Assembly: GCA_035630615.1 (NCBI GenBank)
Contig: DASQKI010000047.1
Location: 1 to 5,365 of the forward strand
DNA: 5,365 nt
Reading direction: 5' to 3'
Source of the DNA: DATFRX01 sp035630615
GTDB taxonomy: Bacteria > Actinomycetota > Actinomycetes > Propionibacteriales > Nocardioidaceae
Notes under the pieces: model-generated
The model's input: only the letters and a program-made list of their open reading frames with translations
Database searches by the model: none
Told to the model about the DNA's origin: nothing
Program-made: the position numbers and the translations under genes
Shown: in pieces, positions 1 to 5,365 of the stretch
Layout: each line of letters begins with the position of its first letter
Position numbering within the stretch: position 1 is the stretch's first letter

Positions 1-103
1 CCAAGTACTCGACGCAAGCCTCGTCGTCAGGAAACCACTCGCGGAACTCCTGATAGGTCCGCGGATAATCCCTGCCGCCCCTCGGCCGCTGCACCTCGCT
101 CAC
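1..103 (-). CDS. IS1595-family transposase, N-terminus only (runs off window)
   Basis: The reverse strand reads VSEVQRPRGGRDYPRTYQEF followed by REWFPDDEACVEYL up to the window edge. The pattern YP-T-x-x-EF-x-x-WF-P-[DE]-x-x-AC-x-x-YL is the typical opening of IS1595-family transposases, just ahead of their zinc-ribbon domain. In the full protein a DDE/DDN-type catalytic domain would follow; it is not visible here. I chose GTG at 103; an in-frame GTG at 109 is equally possible, and a TAG at 115-113 closes the frame upstream. No convincing ribosome-binding site is seen. The gene points away from deoC, so the end of the element should lie between about 110 and 210. Only one end is in the window, so terminal inverted repeats and target duplication cannot be confirmed. 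The family call rests on remembered sequence patterns over 34 residues. Confidence 0.72.
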   Translation of the reverse strand, partial: MSEVQRPRGGRDYPRTYQEFREWFPDDEACVEYL

Positions 104-187
104 AGTCACACGCTACTGCACTCAAGCAGAGATGCAGGACATACATTCGACCACTGACAGTTCTCGTGCGTTCGAGTGCTTGTCGAG
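104..187. other. Spacer between transposase start and deoC 3' end; probable IS terminus
   Basis: This stretch holds no supportable gene. It should contain the promoter and one terminal inverted repeat of the IS1595-like element, but with only one end in the window I cannot delimit either. Local composition is less GC-rich than the flanking deoC gene, which fits element sequence but proves nothing. Confidence 0.3.
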
Positions 188-209
188 CGGCGCCTGTCTC
201 GGGACGCCG
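188..209 (-). terminator. Stem-loop just downstream of deoC, possible terminator
   Basis: Read on the minus strand, CGGCGTC pairs with GGCGCCG (7 bp including one G-U) around the 8-nt loop CCGAGACA. It starts 5 nt after the deoC stop codon. There is no T-run after it, as is common for actinobacterial terminators, so termination is inferred from position and stem strength only. Confidence 0.4.
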
Positions 210-214
210 TCAAG

Positions 215-1162
215 TCAGTCCAACGTGAAGTAGTCGGGGCCGGAGTAGCGGCCCGTGTGCATCTTGGTCCGCTGCGACAGCAGGTCGTTGAGCAGCGACG
301 ACGCGCCGAAGCGGAACCAGTCGGGATCGAGCCAGTCGGGTCCGGCGACTTCGTTGACCATGACGAGGTAGCGGATCGCGTCCTTGGCGGTACGGATGCC
401 GCCGGCTGGTTTGACGCCGACCTGCCGGTCCGTGGCGGCACGGAAGTCGCGAACGGCCTCGAGCATGACGAGCGTGACCGGCATGGTGGCGGCCGGCTGG
501 ACCTTGCCGGTGCTGGTCTTGATGAAGTCGGCGCCGGCGAGCATGGCCAGCCACGAGGCGCGGCGTACGTTGTCGTAGGTCGCGAGCTCACCGGTCTCGA
601 GGATCACCTTGAGATGGGCACTGCCCGTCGCTTCCTTGACGGCGACGATCTCGTCGAAGACGAGGCCATAGTCACCGGCGAGAAACGCGCCCCGGTCGAT
701 CACCATGTCGACCTCGTCGGCGCCGGCAGCGACCGCGTCCTTGGTGTCGGCGACCTTGACGTCGAGGCTGGTCCGACCCGAGGGAAATCCGGTCGCGACG
801 CTGGCTACCTTGACTCCGCTGGTGCCGAGCTGCTGCTTGGCCGTCGCGACCAGGTCGGGATAGACGCAGACCGCGGCGACCGCCGGGCAGCCCGGGTCGG
901 CCGGATCGGGCCGCATCGCCTTGGCGGACAGCGCCCGGACCTTGCCGGGGGTGTCCTGGCCCTCCAGGGTCGTGAGGTCGACCATGCGGATCGCGAGGTC
1001 GAGGGCGTACTGCTTCGATGTGGTCTTGATCGAGCGGGTCGCGAGCGTGGCGGCTCGTGCCTCCGCCCCCACCTGGTCGACGCCGGACAGCCCCGCGAGG
1101 AAGCGGCGCAGCGAGGTCGCCGAGGCGGTAATCTCCTCGGGGCTCGGCAGGGTCGTCGTCAC
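215..1162 (-). CDS. deoC: Deoxyribose-phosphate aldolase
   Basis: DeoC cleaves 2-deoxy-D-ribose 5-phosphate to acetaldehyde and glyceraldehyde 3-phosphate, the last step of deoxynucleoside catabolism, in the cytoplasm. The 315-residue protein is a complete class I aldolase. ADFIKTSTGK at 211-220 carries the Schiff-base lysine (K215), GVKPAGGIRT at 249-258 carries the second active-site lysine (K251), and DEVDMV at 149-154 supplies the catalytic aspartate (D152), matching E. coli K167, K201 and D102. Length matches the longer DeoC type, with about 50 extra N-terminal residues relative to E. coli. The GTG start at 1162 lacks a clear Shine-Dalgarno sequence and has a TAGACT box 6 nt upstream, so a leaderless mRNA is likely. 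It is divergent from the PH-domain gene. In related actinobacteria an aldehyde dehydrogenase gene often follows deoC; here an IS1595-like element follows instead. Identification is firm. Confidence 0.97.
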   Translation of the reverse strand: MTTTLPSPEEITASATSLRRFLAGLSGVDQVGAEARAATLATRSIKTTSKQYALDLAIRMVDLTTLEGQDTPGKVRALSAKAMRPDPADPGCPAVAAVCVYPDLVATAKQQLGTSGVKVASVATGFPSGRTSLDVKVADTKDAVAAGADEVDMVIDRGAFLAGDYGLVFDEIVAVKEATGSAHLKVILETGELATYDNVRRASWLAMLAGADFIKTSTGKVQPAATMPVTLVMLEAVRDFRAATDRQVGVKPAGGIRTAKDAIRYLVMVNEVAGPDWLDPDWFRFGASSLLNDLLSQRTKMHTGRYSGPDYFTLD

Positions 1163-1168
1163 CTTGGC

Positions 1169-1174
1169 AGTCTA
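1169..1174 (-). promoter_or_regulatory. -10 box of deoC (leaderless transcript proposed)
   Basis: On the minus strand TAGACT fits the actinobacterial -10 consensus TANNNT. It ends exactly 6 nt before the GTG start of deoC, which would place the transcription start on or next to the first base of the start codon. No good -35 element is seen at the expected distance. Confidence 0.42.
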
Positions 1175-1254
1175 GGCCGCTCGTCGGCCAACTTTGCCCT
1201 GGAGCGCGAACCCGTGGCCGGCCCGATGCGGGCGCTTGACCTGCCAACGACACA

Positions 1255-1986
1255 ATGGGCGGCGTGAGCGCTAACGCATCCGGCCGCCCCGACGGCCCGC
1301 TCGAGCGGTTTCCGTGCGCGTCGCGGGTGATGGGCCTGATCTCCTTGGTCGCGCTGGCCGTGGCCGTCCTTGTCGTGCTGAGCCACGGACTCTCCCTGGG
1401 CCGGGGCGCCGCGCTGGCCGGTGTGGTGTTGTTGGCCCTCGGGGCGTGGCTGACGATGGTGCGACCAGCCGTACACCTCTATCGCGATCACCTGCTGGTC
1501 CGTAACGCCGTGACCGACATCGCCGTCCCATGGCATCTCATCGAGTCCGTCGAGGTGCGACAGGTCTTGGTGATCCGGACCCAAGAACGCACCGTCCACG
1601 GTCTCGCGGTCGGCCGCTCGGCGCGCAAGCAGCTGCGAAGTGCTCGCCGCGACCAGCGAGCCGGCGGCGCCGCCGACAGCGGCATCTCAGTGTCGACCTT
1701 CATCGGCCGGGTGCCGTTCTTCGGCGGATCGTCGAGCGGCAGCCAACGGACATCGTCAGACCCGACCGGCAAGGGCCCGGCGCCAGTCTTCGGTGGTGAG
1801 GGTGTGCGCTACATCGATTACGCCGACGCGGTCGTTCATCGGATCGACAACATGGCGGACGCGCATCGACGGGAGTCGGAGCGGCTCACCTCCGTCGACC
1901 AGCGGTGGCGTCGATGGGAGATCGCCGCGGTCGCCACGGTCGCCGCGGCTTTCGTCGTCCTGATCGCGTCGGCCATCGTCGTCTGA
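1255..1986 (+). CDS. Membrane-anchored PH-domain-like protein, function unknown
   Basis: This 243-residue protein has two closely spaced N-terminal hydrophobic segments (about 25-44 and 51-67), then RPAVHLYRDHLLVRNAVTDI and a PWHLIESVEV block (about 70-120). That pattern of strands with a central PW is typical of bacterial PH-domain (bPH2-like) proteins of actinobacteria. A polar, Ser/Gly-rich region of about 130-185 follows, with no recognised motif, and then a single C-terminal membrane segment (222-243) preceded by a charged stretch (RRESER, RWRRWE). The PH-like domain is probably cytoplasmic and held at the membrane from both sides. The substrate or partner is unknown. ATG at 1255 is used; GTG at 1264 is an in-frame alternative, and neither has a clear ribosome-binding site. 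The gene is divergent from deoC (92 bp gap) and convergent with the MMPL gene, 12 bp from its stop. Confidence 0.82.
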   Translation: MGGVSANASGRPDGPLERFPCASRVMGLISLVALAVAVLVVLSHGLSLGRGAALAGVVLLALGAWLTMVRPAVHLYRDHLLVRNAVTDIAVPWHLIESVEVRQVLVIRTQERTVHGLAVGRSARKQLRSARRDQRAGGAADSGISVSTFIGRVPFFGGSSSGSQRTSSDPTGKGPAPVFGGEGVRYIDYADAVVHRIDNMADAHRRESERLTSVDQRWRRWEIAAVATVAAAFVVLIASAIVV

Positions 1987-1998
1987 AGAGTCCTCGCT

Positions 1999-4198
1999 TC
2001 ACTGGCGGGACCCCATTGGTGCGACACGCTCGGCGAGTTGCGCCATTTCCGTCCCCTCAGTGGGGCGGTCGTCGTCGCGACCGAGCCGGCTGGGCCACCA
2101 CATCCGAGGGCCGAGGTCCAGGTTGAGCGCGGTGACCAGCACCGAGCGGACGATGATCGTGTCGAGCAAGACCCCGAAGGCGACCGCGAACCCGATCTGC
2201 AGCGTGAACGTCAGCGGCAGGGTCGCGAGCGTCCCGAACGTGCCGGCCAGCACCAGCCCGGCCGAAGTGATCACGCCGCCGGTCGCGCCGAGCCCGATCA
2301 AGGCGCCGCGCCGGCTGCCGACCTTGGCCGCCTCCTCACGCACCCGGGTCATCAAGAAGATGTTGTAGTCGATGCCCAACGCGACGAGGAACACGAACAC
2401 GTACAGCGGCAGCGAGCTGTCCGCTCCGCTCACGCCGAAGACGTACTCGAAGGCCAGAGCGCTGAAGCCGAGCGCGGCGCCGAATGCCAGCACCACGGTG
2501 CCGATGAGCAGCAGCGGTGCGACAAGCGCCCGAAGCAGGATCACCAAGATCAGGAAGACCACACCCAGGACGAGGGGAATGACCAGATTGTTGTCGTGGC
2601 GAGAGGCCTCCTGGACGTCCCAGTTGACGGCCGCGGTCCCGCCGACGAGGGCGTCCGCGTCGGGCACCGCGTGGACCGCGTCACGCACCCGCTGCACCGT
2701 TTCGTACGCCGCGTCGCTCAGCACCGGATCGGTGATGCCGGCCTCGATCATCGTCTTGCCACCAGCGCTACCGACCGGCGCGACCGCCTCGGCGTCGACG
2801 CCGTCGATGCCTCGGGTTGCGGCGACGACCCGGTCGGCTGCCCCGGCGTCGGTCACGATCTGCAGCGGACTGCTCGGATCCGACGCGAAGTGGTCGCGCA
2901 GCACGGCATCGCCGGCGATCGAGTCCGGCGTGTCGCGGTATTGGTCGGCGGCGGCCAGTCCTTGGGCGTCGAGCCCGATCACGCCGAGCGCCATGACGCC
3001 GAGCGCCGCCGACGTCCCGATCCAGACCAATCGCGGACGGCGGCTGATCACCTGGCCGGTCTTGGCCCAGAACCCCGACGAGGTCGGCTCCGCGCTGCCT
3101 TCGCGCGGACGCACCGGCCAGAAGATCCAGCGGCCCATGATGACGAGGAGCGCCGGCAACAGGCTGATCATGGCGAGCAGCGCGACGACGACGCCGATCG
3201 CGGCGACCGGGCCCATGCCGGCCGTGGAGTTCATGTCGGCCGCCATCAGGCACAACATGCCGAGGGCGACGGTGCTCGCACTCGCGACGATCGCCGGCGC
3301 CGCCCGATGCAGCGCTTCGGCCATCGCCTCGTGCCGGTCGTGATGTCGCCGCAGCTCCTCTCGGTAGCGGGCGACGAGCAGCATCGCGTAGTCGGTGCCG
3401 GCGCCGATCACGAGTACGGTCAGAATGCCGATCGCCTGGGCATTGACGGTCAGGTCGGCGTACTTAGCCAGCAGGTAGACGATCCCCTGCGCATTGAGCA
3501 TCGCGAACACCGCGGTGACGATCGGGAACAGCCACAGGATCGGGCTCCGGTACGTCAGCAGCAGAATGGCGACGACCACGATCAACGCCGCGGCGAGCAG
3601 GACGCCGTCGATGCCCGACCACGCGTCGGCATTGTCGGCCGAGCTGCCACCGGGGCCAGTCGCGTGCGCGACCATGCCGTCGGCCCCGGCGGCGGCCGTG
3701 GCACGCAGCTGGCCGACCAGGTCGGGCAACAGCATCAGCCCGTCGTCGCCGGCGTTGATCGGCACCTCCACCTGGGCCGCCCGGCCGTCAGTCGACATGA
3801 TCGGCCCCCGGATCGGGCCGTCGAGGGAGACCGCCGTGTCACCGTCGGTCACGTCGTCGCCGACGATGTCCGCGAGAGTTCGGCCGTCGTAGGTCTTGTA
3901 TTCGGCGACGTCCGCCCGGATCGCGGCCAGGTCGTCGCCGGTCAGGCCGTCGGGCCGCTCGTAGACGAGTCGTCGGGAAGGTGTTCTCCGACTGGAAGAC
4001 GTCGATCTGCCCGAGCGCCTCGGTCGACTCCGCGCTGTCGGGGAGCCACGACGAGGCGGCGTTGTCTTCCTCGTCGGTCAGCTGCGAGCCGAGGCCGACC
4101 CCGAGCGCGACCGTGACTGCCAGCCAGATCGCGACGACGATCCACTTCGCGCGGCGGCCGCAGATCACGGCGGCGAACCTTCGAGTCCTGCTGGGCAT
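1999..4198 (-). pseudogene. MMPL/RND-family membrane transporter, interrupted by one frameshift near 3970
   Basis: MMPL proteins are proton-driven inner-membrane exporters of lipids or other hydrophobic compounds. The reading frame from ATG 4198 encodes the N-terminus with its first membrane helix (about residues 18-38) and continues to ENTFPTT at 3968. It then loses homology, while frame +1 picks up directly with LVYERPDGL (from 3969) and runs to TGA at 1999. Joined, the product is about 733 residues, normal for the family. Both MMPL repeats are present: GTDYAMLLVARYREELR with its Asp-Tyr pair (codon at 3393) and ALGIDYNIFLMTRVREE with the second pair (codon at 2370), equivalent to the proton-relay pairs of mycobacterial MmpL3. 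Two large extracytoplasmic loops separate the helix bundles. The start has a good GAGGAG ribosome-binding site at 4205-4210. The gene is divergent from an ECF sigma gene and seems to share its promoter region. The break may be a real mutation or a sequence error. Substrate unknown. Confidence 0.88.
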
Positions 4199-4204
4199 GG
4201 GTTT

Positions 4205-4210
4205 CTCCTC
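4205..4210 (-). promoter_or_regulatory. Ribosome-binding site of the MMPL gene
   Basis: GAGGAG on the minus strand lies 6 nt before the ATG at 4198. It fixes this start and therefore the N-terminal reading frame, which matters because the frame changes 77 codons later. Confidence 0.75.
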
Positions 4211-4236
4211 GTCACATCGGCCGGGTTGGGTCCGTC
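4210..4236 (+). promoter_or_regulatory. Predicted ECF41-type promoter of the sigma gene (autoregulatory)
   Basis: CGTCACA at 4210-4216 is followed by a 16-nt spacer and CGTC at 4233-4236. From memory, ECF41-dependent promoters read TGTCACA at -35 and CGTC at -10 with a spacer near 16 nt, so this site matches all but the first base. The transcription start would fall near 4243, about 29 nt before the sigma GTG. Because the downstream gene encodes an ECF41-like factor, autoregulation is the natural inference. Confidence 0.7.
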
Positions 4237-4250
4237 AGTGTTATGACGGA
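4231..4250. repeat. Perfect 7-bp dyad formed by two facing -10 elements
   Basis: TCCGTCA (4231-4237) and TGACGGA (4244-4250) are perfect inverted copies around the 6-nt centre GTGTTA. The dyad contains both predicted -10 CGTC elements and its centre, 4240.5, is also the symmetry centre of the two -35 elements. A dimeric repressor operator is an alternative reading. Confidence 0.75.
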
Positions 4251-4271
4251 GCCGAACGAAGGGATGTGACC
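4245..4271 (-). promoter_or_regulatory. Predicted ECF41-type promoter of the MMPL gene
   Basis: On the minus strand GGTCACA (4271-4265) is followed by a 16-nt spacer and CGTC (4248-4245). This is the exact mirror of the plus-strand site, again differing from the remembered TGTCACA/CGTC consensus only in the first base. The transcription start would fall near 4238, giving a leader of about 40 nt that contains the GAGGAG site. It makes the MMPL gene a predicted target of the adjacent sigma factor. Confidence 0.66.
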
Positions 4272-5175
4272 GTGGACGCCTCAGGCCCGACCGACCAGGA
4301 TCGCTGGCTGGCCGAACAGTTCGAGACCAACCGGGGGCATCTGCGGGCGGTTGCCTACCGGATGCTCGGCTCGGTGAGCGACGCCGACGACGCGGTGCAG
4401 GAGGCGTGGCTTCGGCTCAGTCGATCCGACCGGAGCGGGATCGCGAACCCGGCCGGCTGGCTGACCACCGTCGTCGGCCGGATCTGCCTCGACATGCTGC
4501 GGACCCGCCGGAGCCGACGCGAGGAACCCCTCGGCCCGCGGCTGCCCGAGCCCCTGCTGAGCGGTGAGGATGCGGTCGACCCCGAGTACGAAGCGCTGGT
4601 GGCCGACTCGGTCGGGCTTGCCCTGCTGGTCGTGCTGGAGACGTTGACTCCGGCCGAGCGGCTGGCTTTTGTGCTGCATGACATGTTCGCGCTGCCGCTC
4701 GAGGAGATCGCGCCGATCGTCGACCGGACCCCGGCCGCGGCCAGGAAGCTGGCAAGTCGGGCCCGGCAGCGGGTGCAGGGAGCGCCGACCGTGCCCGACG
4801 CCGACCTCCCTCGGCAGCGTGAGGTCGTGGACGCCTTCCGCGCGGCGGGCCCGCGACGGCGACTTCGACGCCTTGGTAAACCTGCTCGACCCGGACGTCG
4901 TGCTTCGGGCCGACGGTGGCGGGCTGACCCCGGGGGCGTCTCGAGAAGTTCGCGGCGCGACGGCGGTGGCCGAGCTGGCAGGGTCGTATGCGCGGTTGGC
5001 TTCGTTTGCCCAGCCGGTGCTGGTCAACGGCGCGGCCGGGTTTTTGGTCGCGCCGGAGGGAGAGCCGTTCGCGGTACTCGGGTTCACGGTGGTCGGCGAC
5101 AAGATCGTCGAGATCGACATCCTCGCCGACCCGGAGCGACTGCGGGCCCTCGACCTGACGGCTCTCGAGGACTGA
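4272..5175 (+). pseudogene. ECF sigma factor, ECF41/SigJ type with fused SnoaL-like domain; one frameshift near 4848
   Basis: The factor would direct RNA polymerase to a small regulon, with its fused C-terminal domain tuning activity in place of a separate anti-sigma factor. In the start frame, region 2 spans about 12-80 (FETNRGHLRAVAYRMLGSVS, DAVQEAWLRL), the linker has the ECF41 signature LPEPL (91-95), and region 4 spans about 112-168 (LTPAERLAFVLHDMF, EEIAPIV, ARKLASRAR). At DAFRAA (codon ending 4847) homology jumps by one base to ARDGDFDALV, which begins a SnoaL-like domain with the ECF41-type ADGGG (213-217) and DPERL (286-290) motifs and ends at TGA 5173. The joined protein is 300 residues, the usual size. 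Without correction the start frame has no stop before the window end. GTG 4272 is preferred, with AAGGG 8 nt upstream; GTG 4266 would sit too close. Mutation versus sequencing error is unresolved. Confidence 0.87.
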
Positions 5176-5188
5176 GGTCCGCCGGACC
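5176..5188 (+). terminator. Small hairpin after the sigma gene, weak terminator candidate
   Basis: GGTCC and GGACC pair around a 3-nt loop immediately after the sigma stop codon. The stem is only 5 bp and no T-run follows, so a terminator role is tentative. The tandem repeat starts on its last base. Confidence 0.25.
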
Positions 5189-5265
5189 GAAGAGTGGGCG
5201 GGATGCGCAATCTCGGCGCGAAGAAGTGGGCGGGATGCGCAATCTCGGCGCGAAGGGTGGGCGGG
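5188..5265. repeat. Direct tandem repeat, 31-32 bp unit, about 2.5 copies
   Basis: Units begin at 5188, 5219 and 5251. Each starts CGAAG, then 1-2 variable bases, then GTGGGCGGG; the two complete units continue with ATGCGCAATCTCGGCG. Those two are identical apart from the variable bases, and the third stops after GTGGGCGGG. The array fills the gap between two convergent genes. No protein or RNA is evident in it. Each unit contains two GCGC words that could pair, but only weakly. Confidence 0.88.
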
Positions 5266-5271
5266 CGCGGG

Positions 5272-5365
5272 CTAGAGGGCGAGGGTGGCGGCGAGGTCGG
5301 CCCGGATCGCGTCGAGACGGCCGGCCGCCGCGATCCGAGCCGCGTCGACCCCGTCGGAGACCCGC
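5272..5365 (-). CDS. C-terminus of an unidentified gene (runs off window)
   Basis: The reverse strand from the window edge reads RVSDGVDAARI, AAAGRLDAI and RADLAATLAL before a TAG at 5274-5272. The alternating Ala/Leu/Arg pattern suggests a C-terminal amphipathic helix, and third positions are nearly all G or C, as in the neighbouring genes. It is convergent with the sigma gene, leaving 96 bp for the tandem repeat. About 30 residues are too few to name a family, and I do not recognise it. It could still be a chance open frame. Confidence 0.5.
   Translation of the reverse strand, partial: RVSDGVDAARIAAAGRLDAIRADLAATLAL

Noticed and set aside
104..130. A third GTCACA (AGTCACA at 104-110) as another ECF41 promoter
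   Set aside because: The four bases 16 nt downstream are CAGA, not CGTC, and the site lies within the IS element.
176..1267. 363-codon plus-strand open frame opposite deoC
   Set aside because: Shadow of deoC; it is Gly/Arg/Asp-rich and spans the divergent promoter region.
1984..2001. Shared bidirectional terminator between the PH and MMPL genes
   Set aside because: Only 12 bp separate the stops and the best pairing (GAAG/CTTC) is too short.
3960..3980. Programmed ribosomal frameshift in the MMPL gene
   Set aside because: No slippery run, no stop codon at the shift point and no precedent known to me in this family; a mutation or sequence error is simpler.
2038..4116. 692-codon plus-strand open frame opposite the MMPL gene
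   Set aside because: Its product is dominated by Asp, Arg, His, Gln and Glu with no hydrophobic core, the usual shadow of a GC-rich membrane-protein gene. The minus strand has clear MMPL motifs.
4266..4268. GTG 4266 as the sigma start
   Set aside because: It would lie only 2 nt after AAGGG and overlaps the predicted minus-strand -35 element; GTG 4272 has normal spacing.
4281..5210. 309-codon minus-strand open frame opposite the sigma gene
   Set aside because: Low-complexity Ser/Arg/Pro composition and no known motif; the plus strand encodes recognisable sigma regions 2 and 4 and a SnoaL-like domain.
5188..5265. CRISPR array
   Set aside because: The repeats are directly adjacent, with only 1-2 variable bases between the conserved parts and no unique spacers.

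Overview
The window is GC-rich chromosomal DNA with GTG starts, strong third-position G/C bias and long antisense shadow frames. This fits a high-GC actinobacterium. A Nocardioides/Kribbella-like organism is a guess; nothing here fixes the genus.

Layout, left to right. (1) Positions 1-109, minus strand: the first ~34 codons of an IS1595-type transposase, cut by the window edge, so an insertion sequence lies just downstream of deoC. (2) 215-1162, minus: an intact deoC (deoxyribose-phosphate aldolase), probably leaderless, with a stem-loop just after its stop. (3) 1255-1986, plus, divergent from deoC: a membrane-anchored PH-domain-like protein of unknown role. (4) 1999-4198, minus, convergent with the PH gene: an MMPL/RND-family membrane transporter split by one frame change near 3970. 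(5) 4199-4271: a short divergent promoter region. (6) 4272-5175, plus: an ECF sigma factor of the ECF41/SigJ type with a fused C-terminal SnoaL-like domain, also split by one frame change near 4848. (7) 5188-5265: a 31-32 bp direct tandem repeat. (8) 5272-5365, minus: the C-terminus of an unidentified gene.

The most interesting part is the sigma/transporter pair. The 73 bp between them carries two face-to-face copies of GTCACA-N16-CGTC, the promoter signature I recall for ECF41 sigma factors. The two copies are exactly symmetric about 4240.5 and their -10 elements form a TCCGTCA/TGACGGA dyad. I infer that the sigma factor drives both its own gene and the transporter from one mirrored promoter. 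ECF41 factors are usually reported next to small redox or epimerase-type enzymes, so an MMPL transporter as the symmetric target is unusual.

Both genes carry a single net frame change of the same phase (+1), each centred on a short perfect palindrome. Either the module has decayed as a unit or the sequence has errors at hairpins. Restored, the proteins would be about 733 and 300 residues and keep all key motifs I can check.
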